Origin: an uncultured Methylococcaceae bacterium
GTDB taxonomy: Bacteria > Pseudomonadota > Gammaproteobacteria > Methylococcales > Methylomonadaceae
Length of the DNA stretch: 64,000 bases
Assembly: GCA_903859415.1 (NCBI GenBank)
Contig: CAIOMN010000229.1
Coordinates: 1-64,000, forward strand
Direction of reading: 5' to 3'
Both the position numbers and the translations under genes were made by a program. Each line of letters begins with the position of its first letter. The stretch's first letter is position 1. A model generated the notes under the pieces. It had not been told where the DNA came from. It worked only from the letters and a program-made list of their open reading frames with translations, and did not search any database. Positions 19,936 to 30,523 of this stretch are shown piece after piece.

Positions 19936-20235
19936 ATGGATGAACAAATAAACTACAATTTAACCCAGCTAAGTACCTGGAAACGTATTTTCTTTATGCT
20001 GGTTTTTGCTGCAATTGGTTCTTTGGTAAGAATGATGATTTGGGCGGTCATTTTATTGCAAGTAGGCTCAACATTACTAACGGGAAAGACTAATCCAAAT
20101 ATTCTAAATTTTGGTCGGAGCCTGTCTACTTATACCTACCATATATTGCTATTCTTAACTTTTAATACTGAAACTCTGCCATTCCCTTTTTCTGACTGGA
20201 ATCTAACCGCAGAGCTTCAACTTCCAAAAGATTAG
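19936..20235 (+). CDS. DUF4389 family membrane protein
   Basis: 99-aa protein with one long hydrophobic stretch or hairpin (about 18-46) and a second weaker one near 63-75. The motif TGKTNPNILNFGRSLSTYTYHILLFLTF followed by PFPFSDW is the DUF4389 signature. In other genomes this domain is often coupled to envelope or lipid genes, but no activity is known to me. It lies in the same direction just after the DUF2333 gene and before a bidirectional terminator. Confidence 0.85.
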   Translation: MDEQINYNLTQLSTWKRIFFMLVFAAIGSLVRMMIWAVILLQVGSTLLTGKTNPNILNFGRSLSTYTYHILLFLTFNTETLPFPFSDWNLTAELQLPKD

Positions 20236-20242
20236 GTTTATT

Positions 20243-20274
20243 TGACCAAGGCAATAAACGTATTACCTTGGTCA
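20243..20274. terminator. Bidirectional terminator between DUF4389 and darP
   Basis: TGACCAAGG and CCTTGGTCA pair (9 bp), extended by AATA/TATT across one C-A mismatch, around an AACG loop. It lies between two converging genes. There is no strong U tract on either side. Confidence 0.6.
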
Positions 20275-20281
20275 GCCATTA

Positions 20282-20944
20282 CTAATCTTCATCCTCGTCA
20301 TACTCGCTTTCATCTTCTTCGTCATAATCAACATCGTCCTCAAGATATTCCGCTTCATTTTCATTTTGCTCCATCATTTCGTCATAATCGACATCCACGT
20401 CAAAATTGAACACGCCTTTTAAATAACGATACAGCAATCTAAAGGACTTGGGCGGCTTAGATACCTCTGCCTCTTTTTGAATATTGCGTAATAACTGCCT
20501 TAATTGCTGTCTATCAGCATCAGGCTGCTCGTTTAGAAATTCCGTTAAAACCTCATTTCCACCCTTAATAAGCCTATCGCGCCAACGTTCGACAATATGA
20601 TGCTCCCTTACCGAGTGCACGCTTTTATTCTTCATTCGGGCTAGATTTTCTAGAATAGGCTCAATATCGATTTTATTAAGCTGACCCGTAATGTATTTTA
20701 AAAGTCTTTTTCTTGCCCCTTTATGCGGCATTCCAGAGACATCCATCACCGCTTTATGAATATTTTCAGGCAAATCAAGGTTCTTAACTTGAGGTGCGGA
20801 TAAATTAGACATTTCTTCACTTAACGCGAACAAAACAGCCAAATCTTTTTTAAGTTGTGTCTTATTAGGCCGTACAGCGTAATAAACTATTTCACCCTTA
20901 TCATTATATTCATATTCATAATCGAACTCTTGTTCTTCGCTCAT
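20282..20944 (-). CDS. darP: Ribosome-associated DarP/YjgA family with acidic extensions
   Basis: 220 aa. The core (about 28-180) matches YjgA/DarP (DUF615), a factor for late 50S subunit maturation: KTQLKKDLAVLFALSEEM, the KGARKRLLKYITGQL segment, then ADRQQLRQLLRNIQKEA and KPPKSFRLLYRYLKG. Unusual features flank the core. The N terminus is a Glu/Tyr-rich segment (EEQEFDYEYEYNDKGE). The C terminus is a tail of about 40 residues, mostly Asp and Glu, with two DVDYDE repeats. The usual family member is around 170-185 aa. A tail of this kind could mimic nucleic acid or bind basic ribosomal proteins; that is inference. Confidence 0.85.
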   Translation of the reverse strand: MSEEQEFDYEYEYNDKGEIVYYAVRPNKTQLKKDLAVLFALSEEMSNLSAPQVKNLDLPENIHKAVMDVSGMPHKGARKRLLKYITGQLNKIDIEPILENLARMKNKSVHSVREHHIVERWRDRLIKGGNEVLTEFLNEQPDADRQQLRQLLRNIQKEAEVSKPPKSFRLLYRYLKGVFNFDVDVDYDEMMEQNENEAEYLEDDVDYDEEDESEYDEDED

Positions 20945-21052
20945 CTTATATCAAACCATCACACAAAAAATCATATCGAAACTATCCTTATCACCCCTTA
21001 AAGAAGCTCTAAACTAAAACAGCTCACCTGAAACACTTAATAATATTTAATA

Positions 21053-21580
21053 TCATTTTACCACAGACTGCTTAATCGCCTTCCAAGCTTCTAACTTTTG
21101 GTTAAAACTTAATGCTGCATAAGCAGGACTTGTAGAGGGCAAACAATAATATTCAAGATAAGAAAAATGGGGTGATAAATACGGCAAAACTCTTTTCTGA
21201 TAGACCTTCTCTGCAAGCTTACCATTGAAAAAAACCTGCTTGATTTTTTTATATACAGTAAAAAAATCAATAAAATTATTTACGATGATTGACTCAGGAT
21301 TTATCTTTGAATCTAAACTACCCAATCGACTACAACTTTGTAAAACATCCCAAACAGCAATATTATTCTTTATTAGCAACTCTACACGTTGATTATAACT
21401 GGCTGGATGCACGCCAAACAAAGTACACATAATTGGCCAAAAAGCATTTCTTGAGTGCCCATAATACTGATTGGCGATTAATGAGGCATCACTCGGCATG
21501 GAACCTAATATCAAAACCTGCACATGAGTCGAAACAATTGGAGAAAACCCATTAATATGACTCACACCCACTTCTATCAT
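21053..21580 (-). CDS. DNA-deoxyinosine glycosylase
   Basis: Base-excision repair enzyme of the uracil-DNA glycosylase superfamily, hypoxanthine-DNA glycosylase branch, which removes deaminated adenine. Key segments are VLILGSMPSDASLIANQYYG followed by HSRNAFW near the N terminus, and LPSTSPAYA near residue 155, which are diagnostic. About 175 aa from the ATG at 21580. Longer starts at ATG 21604 and GTG 21619 exist, but the protein family begins close to the SHINGFSPI segment. It stands alone, minus strand, divergent from rdgC. Confidence 0.88.
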   Translation of the reverse strand: MIEVGVSHINGFSPIVSTHVQVLILGSMPSDASLIANQYYGHSRNAFWPIMCTLFGVHPASYNQRVELLIKNNIAVWDVLQSCSRLGSLDSKINPESIIVNNFIDFFTVYKKIKQVFFNGKLAEKVYQKRVLPYLSPHFSYLEYYCLPSTSPAYAALSFNQKLEAWKAIKQSVVK

Positions 21581-21727
21581 AAAATCTCTAATCAATCTGA
21601 GCATAATTAAGGTAAACACCCTTCCATTCTAAGCTAGCATACCGATGAATTTAGTATTTATTACTGAGCTGTTATCTGAAATTTGCGATAATGCCCCACC
21701 ATTATTTATATAGGATATCAGTAACTC

Positions 21728-22636
21728 ATGTGGTTTAAAAATCTCAGTATTTTTCGCCTTACCGAAGCTTTCACCTTATCCCTAGGGGAACTGGAACAAA
21801 AACTTGAAGCCCTGGCTTTTCATCCTTGCGGCCCTCATCAGGAATTTACCTTTGGCTGGACGTCACCTTTAGGCAAATCAAACCAGCAGCTTGTGCACTC
21901 CACTAATGGTTTTATGATGCTATGCCTAAAAAAAGAGGAACGCCTATTACCCGCCTCCGTTGTTAATGAAATATCCCAAGAAAAAATCCTTGAAAAAGAA
22001 CAACAACAAGCCCGTAAGTTATCAAAAAAAGAACGCACTGAAATAAAAGATGAAATACTTTTCGATTTACTACCCAAAGCCTTCACCTTTTCGCGCAAAA
22101 TATACGCCTATATAGACCCTAAAGGTGGCTGGCTAATAGTCGATGCCGCATCAGCAAAAAACGCTGAAGACTTACTCAGCATGCTACGTAAATCACTTAC
22201 ATCATTGCCGGCTGTACCGCTTAATACAATCGATAATCCCGCCACTATCATGACCGAATGGCTACTCAACAGCAAAGCACCGGATGACATCCTGATCGAA
22301 GACGAATGCGAATTACGTTCGCCTGAAGAACAAGGTGGCATTGTTCGCTGTAAACGTCATGATTTAGCATTACCTGAAATCAAAAATCACTTAGATACAG
22401 GAAAGGAAGTTATTAAATTAGCTGTTAGCTGGGCAGACAGAATTTCATTCATTGTTGATGAAAATCTTTCTATAAAACGTTTACGCTTTCTTGATTTAAT
22501 TCAAGATCAGGTAACGGATATTGAAGTAAACGATGAGGCTGCTCAATTTGACGTAGACTTCTCTATTATGTCAGCTGAACTGGCCAATTTTATACCCCGC
22601 TTATTAGAACTCTTTGGCGGAGAAAATAAGGCATAA
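21728..22636 (+). CDS. rdgC: Recombination-associated protein RdgC
   Basis: Ring-forming double-stranded DNA-binding protein that modulates RecA activity. The N terminus MWFKNLSIFRLTEAF is characteristic, as is EFTFGWTSPLGK near residue 38. The 302-aa length matches E. coli RdgC. An AGGA site lies 11 bases before the ATG. A strong terminator follows directly. Confidence 0.95.
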   Translation: MWFKNLSIFRLTEAFTLSLGELEQKLEALAFHPCGPHQEFTFGWTSPLGKSNQQLVHSTNGFMMLCLKKEERLLPASVVNEISQEKILEKEQQQARKLSKKERTEIKDEILFDLLPKAFTFSRKIYAYIDPKGGWLIVDAASAKNAEDLLSMLRKSLTSLPAVPLNTIDNPATIMTEWLLNSKAPDDILIEDECELRSPEEQGGIVRCKRHDLALPEIKNHLDTGKEVIKLAVSWADRISFIVDENLSIKRLRFLDLIQDQVTDIEVNDEAAQFDVDFSIMSAELANFIPRLLELFGGENKA

Positions 22637-22639
22637 AAA

Positions 22640-22668
22640 AAGCCCGGCGGTAAAACCGCCGGGCTTTT
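22640..22668 (+). terminator. Rho-independent terminator of rdgC
   Basis: AAGCCCGGCGGT pairs with ACCGCCGGGCTT around a short A-rich loop, followed by TTTT on the plus strand and preceded by a run of A. It starts 4 bases after the rdgC stop and may also end the convergent lipoprotein transcript. Confidence 0.9.
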
Positions 22669-22690
22669 CCAGCTAAAAAGCGATGTTGAT

Positions 22691-22969
22691 TTATTTCAAC
22701 ATTGATTTTTTGAACAAGTTGTCCAATTTGCTGTTAGTGTCTTGTGCGTATTGAGCAGCACGGTTAGCAGCAGACTCAGCAGCAGCAGCTTTAGCGGCAG
22801 CGTCAGCAGCAGCACTTTGTGCGCTTGCAGCGTCAGAAGAAGCTTGTGCTACTGAAGTTTTCAAACCGTCAATTTGTGATTGAAGACCTTCAATATCAGC
22901 GTTAGTTGCACAACCAACTACTAAACTAGCAACCATAGCGATCATTGATAATTTTATTACTTTTTTCAT
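22691..22969 (-). CDS. OprI/Lpp-like alanine-zipper outer-membrane lipoprotein
   Basis: 92 aa from ATG 22969 (AAGGA 7 bases upstream). The signal peptide ends in lipobox VVGC (Cys20). The mature part is a long alanine-rich heptad helix (about 25-85, repeats such as ASSDAASAQSAAADAAAKAA) ending in LFKKSMLK with a C-terminal Lys. This is the plan of Braun lipoprotein Lpp and Pseudomonas OprI, whose C-terminal Lys can be linked to peptidoglycan. A strong promoter precedes it, and an L,D-transpeptidase is encoded immediately upstream on the same strand. Covalent linkage is inferred. Confidence 0.85.
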   Translation of the reverse strand: MKKVIKLSMIAMVASLVVGCATNADIEGLQSQIDGLKTSVAQASSDAASAQSAAADAAAKAAAAESAANRAAQYAQDTNSKLDNLFKKSMLK

Positions 22970-23006
22970 ATTATTTTCCTTAGTCAGAGTTATTACTACA
23001 AAAAAC

Positions 23007-23036
23007 ATTATAGCTGTAATGATTATATCATTTCAA
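23007..23036 (-). promoter_or_regulatory. Sigma-70 promoter of the OprI-like lipoprotein
   Basis: On the minus strand TTGAAA (23036-23031) and TATAAT (23012-23007) are separated by 18 bases, leaving a leader of about 30 bases to the ATG at 22969. The good -10 and the clean ribosome site fit a highly expressed lipoprotein. Confidence 0.7.
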
Positions 23037-23053
23037 AAGCTTTTTTACCAGCT

Positions 23054-25304
<2,251 letters not shown>

Positions 25305-25585
25305 ACTAAAAGCTCTCTTGTAGACCAACACACCCGTAGTGACGCAATTTATCTGCGTCACTACTGATCACGACTAGAAATATCTCGATAACTCCAAAAT
25401 CGTTACCAGTCCACTTAAATTGAGCCGGTTTAAAGTCAAGCTGCTCGTGGCGAACAATCAAATCATGAACGACTTTAACCGAACCGAACACCGATCGTCC
25501 GAATCGGTATACGAGCAAATAAAAACACCCTTGAGATGTTTAAAAACAATGCCCTCCCAGGAAATACAATAGGCGTTCCCAAAAT
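25305..25585. other. Intergenic region next to the restriction-modification gene
   Basis: 281 bases with no gene that I can support. It holds a perfect 11-bp inverted repeat (listed separately) and a 70-codon minus-strand open frame (25518-25306) with no recognisable domain or ribosome site. The latter could be a decayed remnant. Together with the neighbouring enzyme this marks a likely insertion between pgm and the ZIP transporter. Confidence 0.4.
25336..25364. repeat. Perfect 11-bp palindromic hairpin with GTAG ends
   Basis: GTAGTGACGCA, a 7-base loop, then TGCGTCACTAC. No U tract follows on either strand, so a classical terminator is unlikely. It lies 32 bases after the pgm stop, between converging genes, and could be a mobile palindromic unit or a factor-independent transcription barrier. 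Confidence 0.7.
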
Positions 25586-28500
25586 TTATGACTGGTTTTT
25601 TTCGATTAGACTTATTTCTTCGGGGGTCAATTTAAATAACGCATAGACGGCGGTATTAATTTGTTGTTCCAAGCCATTGATCGTTTGGGTGTAGTCTTGC
25701 CACACTTTAGCATTATCCTTGAGATAACTTTCCCATATATCTTGTTGGGTTGGATTGGTTAAATCTACTTTTAATGTTTCGGACTTTTTTAGCTTAAAGG
25801 CTTTACAGGCTTCTCTGGCCAATTCGGTGACGGTTGCCAGCTTCCACCATTGATTTAGCTTGTTGTTGAGTGACTCAATATTATTGGTAGGACGCAGGTT
25901 TTCTGTTAAACGGCGTTGCACTTTTTGCTCCAATTCGTAGCGGTCTTCGGCATTGGCTTGGCATTGCTCGGCTAAATCAGCGATGAGTTGCTTTTGTTCA
26001 GATGATGCATTTGGAATAGGTAATGTCTCAATATATTGTGATCTAAGTTCATAAAATCCACCTCTTACCGAAGGACAAATAGCTTGAATTAAAAACCAAA
26101 ATAGGCGGCTATTCAATAAACCATAAAGACCTAAATCATTTGTTGGAATAATATAACTTTTATCATTTGATATGTGTCCATTCTGATTAAAATGAAAGAG
26201 CGATTGAGGGCTAAAGTGAGCATATTGAATCTTCGGCTTTGCAAATTTCTCATAATAAGCACAAGCCCGCAGTTCCCACCAAAAATCACCTTTATCGCCC
26301 CGTTTGCGGCCTTGTAAACTATAGGTGCTTAAATACTCAGCTATCTTAGGATAATTTTTCTGCACATAAGCCCATGCCTTAACTTCTTCTAATGCAATTA
26401 CTTCTGGTGATGGATTTTCACCATCAGTCTTTGGTCGTAATTGCGCGTGCGTCCAACCTTTGGGGAACAAAATTAAATACAACCCACGGCTTTCTGCCCG
26501 CCAGCGCTTTAAATCCTTGCCTTCCAAAAACGGCTTTAAAATCTTACCATCCGGATCATCCTGTTTTAATGCTTGGTATTGCTGTTCAGTAATAACAAAA
26601 GCTTCGTTCAACCCCGTCTTTATCCCGTATAAAGGCGAGCCATAAACCTCTTTCAGGGTTTTATAACCCTGAGTGATTTTTTGCCGTAGCTTAGTAAGAT
26701 GCTCATCTTCCAACTGCCAAGCATCGGCTTTAAGCGAGCCCTGTTTCATCACTCCGAAATCCGTTTGTAATTGCAGTTTTAACGCACTGTGCAGAGGGTC
26801 TTTTATTGCGGTGATATTTAAAAAACCAAACTCTGATTTTGGAGCTTGTTTACGCAACCGTTCCGGCTTTTCCATAATCAGAATAGCCGGATAAGTGGTG
26901 ACGCCTTCAAAAACTGGGTAGTCGTTAAAGTCAATAACACGCAATAAATTGCTCTGCACTTTTAAAAACTCGCGGAGCGGCGTGCCGCTGTTGGTTCTAA
27001 AAAAAGTGGACGATGAAATATAGCCCAAGCGACCGCCCTTTTTGAGCAAATTAAGTCCCAACTCAAAAAAGTAAGTATAGAGATCGGCTACACCGTGATA
27101 GGTTTTATAGTGTTCTTGCAAATACGGTTTTATTGCGCTTAACCGCTCTTGACGCACATACGGCGGATTACCTAAGATGACATCAAAGCCACCGGATTGC
27201 ATGATTCTATTAAATTGCACATTCCACAAAAACGCGCCTTTGTCCGTGTGTTTGTGATGAATAATACTATTACCTTGCTGAATGTTTTTATCCAGTGGCT
27301 TAAGTTTTTTACCTTTTTCAGCGGTTTCCAGCCACAATGCTAATTGGGTAATTTCAATCGATTCCGGATTGAGGTCAACACCAAACAGATTGTTATTTAA
27401 TATGTCTGCGTCTAAATCCAGTCCAAATAAATCAGTATGTTGGGGTTCTAACTCTTTGATACGGCGATTAACAAAATCATACTCAGTCTTTAAATACTTA
27501 AACGCACCAATTAAAAAAGCGCCGCTGCCACAAGCTGGGTCAAGTACCCGAGTACCTGCTAAAATGGCTCGATAAGCCATCCAGTAAGCCGCACTATCAG
27601 GCTCATGAGCAATACCAGCTCGTTGTTGTTTTAAATAACCGCCCAGGGTATGCTCAATAATATAATCCGTGATAAATTCAGGGGTGTAAACAATGCCATC
27701 TTGCTTGCGTTTGCCAGAAGTACTGGTGCTGGCCTTAGTGTTGCCTTGCAATTCCTGTTCGTCATCAACGGTTGCGTAAATCTCATCTAAATCCGAGATG
27801 GATTGTTCAAAAATATGCCCCAAAACCGGCGTACCAATATCATTATCAAAATCATAGTCGTATAAAGTCTTAAACTTTTTTAACAGATCATCGCTAACGG
27901 TCAGGCTTTCCAGTTCTTGATCTCCCGCAAACAGGCCACCGTTGTAAGCAGGTATTGCATTAGCCGCATTGCCCTTATCTATGTCGGTGAAGAGCTTTTT
28001 TAGCACATCCCAAACGGTAAAGCCTTCGCTGGGTTCTTTAAAAATACGGTTGTGCAAGGTGCTTCTAGGCAACAAGCCCCGGTCTTCGGCAAAGGCGATA
28101 AACAACAGACGATCCAGCAGTTTTTGGCTAAGCCGAACCATTGCTTTCCGGCGTATGCTGTTGTTGTCTTTTTTTAAGCCGTTAATCAGGTCAATGCGCA
28201 ATTGACGGTAATCAAAATAGAGTTGGTCAGAGATATCTTTTTCTGTTCGCAGAGAATCGTTAAACAGTCTTTCGGTCTCGCCGCTCAACAGATTATTCTT
28301 ACTGAGCAGTAAAATAAAACGCGCATATTCTTCCGGTTTTATTAGATCTTCAATAAACCACTGTTCATATTTTATGTTGGAATCCGGGAATTTATAAAGG
28401 CGAAACTCCAGACAGTTAGAGACTAAAAACCATTTTGCAGTTCCTTGACTATTAATTGCATAACGGATTGCCTGTGCAACCGTAGACTCTACCCTGCCTT

Positions 28501-28888
28501 TCATGGGGCGTGTTAAATCCCATGTGTCAGGACCTTTAAATTCAAAGGGAACCAATACGGTTTTTTGTGCTTTAGAAAATTCACCTAAAGCATAATCAAT
28601 CCCCTTTAACTCATTCTCTACATCCCATTTTTTTGCATTAACCTGATCATTGACTGATTGGTAGCCTAATAACTCTTTAAAGAAATTTAGAAAGTCATGG
28701 CTTTGTGCGCTTTCTTTGGCTTTTTTATTGTGAGCATGGTTACTTAAGCGTTTTTCAATAATCTTCTTAGGCTTATCGGGAATTTCACCCTTTTTAAGAA
28801 TACCCAGACCGATAATAGTTTTCTGGATAAATTTTGGATTAAACAGCGGGTTGTCATTTTTTGTAACGGGTAATGGGGTATCAGTCAT
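25586..28888 (-). CDS. Type IIG-like restriction-modification enzyme (Eco57I family)
   Basis: 1100-aa fusion that should both methylate and cut DNA. The N-terminal region has a PD-(D/E)xK-type nuclease pattern: GIDYA (Asp98) then PFEFKG (Glu116, Lys118), followed by a QAIRYA helix. A helical linker leads to an N6-adenine methyltransferase with motif I LDPACGSGAF (about 449-458) and motif IV GNPPYVRQE (NPPY 574-577). A TaqI-like target-recognition region (about 750-960) comes next, and a C-terminal helical part ends the protein. No separate R, S or M gene and no BREX or DISARM partner is adjacent, so it appears self-contained. Target sequence unknown. Confidence 0.88.
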   Translation of the reverse strand: MTDTPLPVTKNDNPLFNPKFIQKTIIGLGILKKGEIPDKPKKIIEKRLSNHAHNKKAKESAQSHDFLNFFKELLGYQSVNDQVNAKKWDVENELKGIDYALGEFSKAQKTVLVPFEFKGPDTWDLTRPMKGRVESTVAQAIRYAINSQGTAKWFLVSNCLEFRLYKFPDSNIKYEQWFIEDLIKPEEYARFILLLSKNNLLSGETERLFNDSLRTEKDISDQLYFDYRQLRIDLINGLKKDNNSIRRKAMVRLSQKLLDRLLFIAFAEDRGLLPRSTLHNRIFKEPSEGFTVWDVLKKLFTDIDKGNAANAIPAYNGGLFAGDQELESLTVSDDLLKKFKTLYDYDFDNDIGTPVLGHIFEQSISDLDEIYATVDDEQELQGNTKASTSTSGKRKQDGIVYTPEFITDYIIEHTLGGYLKQQRAGIAHEPDSAAYWMAYRAILAGTRVLDPACGSGAFLIGAFKYLKTEYDFVNRRIKELEPQHTDLFGLDLDADILNNNLFGVDLNPESIEITQLALWLETAEKGKKLKPLDKNIQQGNSIIHHKHTDKGAFLWNVQFNRIMQSGGFDVILGNPPYVRQERLSAIKPYLQEHYKTYHGVADLYTYFFELGLNLLKKGGRLGYISSSTFFRTNSGTPLREFLKVQSNLLRVIDFNDYPVFEGVTTYPAILIMEKPERLRKQAPKSEFGFLNITAIKDPLHSALKLQLQTDFGVMKQGSLKADAWQLEDEHLTKLRQKITQGYKTLKEVYGSPLYGIKTGLNEAFVITEQQYQALKQDDPDGKILKPFLEGKDLKRWRAESRGLYLILFPKGWTHAQLRPKTDGENPSPEVIALEEVKAWAYVQKNYPKIAEYLSTYSLQGRKRGDKGDFWWELRACAYYEKFAKPKIQYAHFSPQSLFHFNQNGHISNDKSYIIPTNDLGLYGLLNSRLFWFLIQAICPSVRGGFYELRSQYIETLPIPNASSEQKQLIADLAEQCQANAEDRYELEQKVQRRLTENLRPTNNIESLNNKLNQWWKLATVTELAREACKAFKLKKSETLKVDLTNPTQQDIWESYLKDNAKVWQDYTQTINGLEQQINTAVYALFKLTPEEISLIEKNQS

Positions 28889-28914
28889 GTGATAGATCGA
28901 TCAATAGATACTTT

Positions 28915-29754
28915 TCAGCTTAACTTCACACTATGCGCAACATCATGTAAAAAACAGATCAATAACACGCCAGCAGCAATCAGAACAATTTGCTGTAAAG
29001 ACGTCTTCATATCTGTTTTCGTATGCAACGAAGGAATCAAATCAGCAACTGCAATATAAATAAAGCTTGAGGCTGCCAATGCTAAAAAGTACGGCAAGGT
29101 ATTATGCAAATCTTCCAGACTAAAATAAGCTAAAACTCCGCCCAACACCGTCGTCAAACTAGCCAATACATTATAAAAAAGGGCTTTACTGCGGGAATAA
29201 CCACTGTCTAATAAAATGGCAAAATCACCCACCTCTTGCGGAATTTCATGAGCAGCAACGGCCAAGCTAGTGACTATCCCTAACTGTACATCCGTTAAGA
29301 ATGCAGCAGCGATCAAGACACCATCCACAAAATTATGAATACTATCGCCTAAAATAATCAAAGCACCCGCAGACTTTGCGCTCCCGTGAGCATGACTATG
29401 TCCATGTGAATGACTTGATCCATGTTCATGTTGTCCTTCATCACCATGTGCCTCACAATGCCCGAAATGGCAATGCCGCCATATCAGTAACTTTTCCAAA
29501 ACAAAGAAACCCAGTATTCCCGCCAATATCGTGCCTGATAACGTCTGAAACTGTTCCGGCTTGACTTGTTCAAATGCTTCAGGTATCAACCCCCAAAAAG
29601 CCACCGCCAATAAGGCACCTATTGCAAAACTGATACCATGCGGTAGCACTGCTTTTCTAAGATCTTCTCGCAGCAATAAAAAAATAGCCGCAGCCATTAC
29701 ACTTAAAACACCGCCAACAGCTGTAAAAATAATAATTAACGCCAATAAATTCAC
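28915..29754 (-). CDS. ZIP-family metal transporter
   Basis: Inner-membrane divalent-metal permease (279 aa, about eight helices). The variable loop (about residues 93-130) is packed with His (HEHGSSHSHGHSHAHG), typical of zinc sensing or binding loops. Helix IV has HNFVDGVLIAAAF and helix V AAHEIPQEVGDFAIL, the conserved HN...(D)G and HEIPxE metal sites. Zinc uptake is likely, but ZIP proteins can carry iron or manganese. It ends 4 bases from the pgeF stop side and reads in the same direction as pgeF and rluD. Confidence 0.92.
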   Translation of the reverse strand: MNLLALIIIFTAVGGVLSVMAAAIFLLLREDLRKAVLPHGISFAIGALLAVAFWGLIPEAFEQVKPEQFQTLSGTILAGILGFFVLEKLLIWRHCHFGHCEAHGDEGQHEHGSSHSHGHSHAHGSAKSAGALIILGDSIHNFVDGVLIAAAFLTDVQLGIVTSLAVAAHEIPQEVGDFAILLDSGYSRSKALFYNVLASLTTVLGGVLAYFSLEDLHNTLPYFLALAASSFIYIAVADLIPSLHTKTDMKTSLQQIVLIAAGVLLICFLHDVAHSVKLS

Positions 29755-29758
29755 TTAG

Positions 29759-30523
29759 TTATTCCATCCAAATTAACGTGGCCATCCGCCCAGTCTGACT
29801 ATCCCTGCGATAAGAATAAAAACGGTCAGATTCGGTAAAAGTACACAATGCTCCACCGTAAACATCATCAACTCCTAATGCAAATAATTCAATCCGTGCC
29901 AACTGATAAATATCGGCCAGCCATTTATCATTACCCAACTCTTTAAATGCACTGGCATAGTCAATCGACTTCTTCAAAAAAGCATCCCGAACTTCACTTC
30001 CAATCTCAAAACAACTGGGCCCAATAGCAGGGCCTAACCAAACTAAAAAATCTTTATTATTAACGCATGATGTCACTACAGTATTTTTCAAAGCAAGTAC
30101 TGTATTGCTAATAACACCCGCCAATAATCCTCTCCAGCCAGCGTGAATCGCCGCCACGCTTAATCCATCTTTAGAACAAACCAGTAAAGGCAAACAATCA
30201 GCAGTCATAACAGCACAGACAACACCAGCAACACTTGTAAAACTCGCATCCGCCTGTTGTAGCTGGCCAGGTAAATTTGTTGCCTCAACAACCCTTGAGC
30301 TGTGTAATTGATCCAACCAAACCGGTTCAGAGGGTAGTTTTAAAACCTCGCTAATAATTTGCCTATTTTGCTTAACTAGCTCACGGTCATCTCCGACATG
30401 TTGGGCAGGATTAAAACTAAAATACTGACCCTCACTAACACCGCCTGTACGCAACGTGGTTGCAGCATGAATGTTAGCGGGTGCCGGCCAGTCTGGCACT
30501 ATATAATGTTCAATCCTGCTCAT
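29759..30523 (-). CDS. pgeF: Peptidoglycan editing factor PgeF (YfiH, laccase-domain)
   Basis: 254-aa YfiH/multi-copper polyphenol oxidoreductase-fold protein. Metal and substrate ligands typical of the family are visible: LDQLHSS, VMTADCLPLLV, AAIHAGWRGLLAG and GPAIGPSCFEIG. In E. coli it removes misincorporated L-serine from muropeptides in the cytoplasm. It overlaps rluD by 14 bases, and the bamD / rluD-pgeF arrangement is the normal one. Confidence 0.93.
   Translation of the reverse strand: MSRIEHYIVPDWPAPANIHAATTLRTGGVSEGQYFSFNPAQHVGDDRELVKQNRQIISEVLKLPSEPVWLDQLHSSRVVEATNLPGQLQQADASFTSVAGVVCAVMTADCLPLLVCSKDGLSVAAIHAGWRGLLAGVISNTVLALKNTVVTSCVNNKDFLVWLGPAIGPSCFEIGSEVRDAFLKKSIDYASAFKELGNDKWLADIYQLARIELFALGVDDVYGGALCTFTESDRFYSYRRDSQTGRMATLIWME

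Noticed and set aside
25306-25518. 70-codon minus-strand open frame between pgm and the restriction-modification gene
   Set aside because: No ribosome site, no recognised domain, and it runs through the palindrome. Kept only as a possible remnant in the intergenic entry.
25586-28888. BREX (PglX) methylase
   Set aside because: No PglZ, BrxA/B/C or BrxL neighbours, and an N-terminal nuclease-like motif is present, which fits a type IIG enzyme better.
29376-29564. Plus-strand frame rich in His and Val inside the ZIP gene
   Set aside because: Shadow of the His-rich loop read on the opposite strand.
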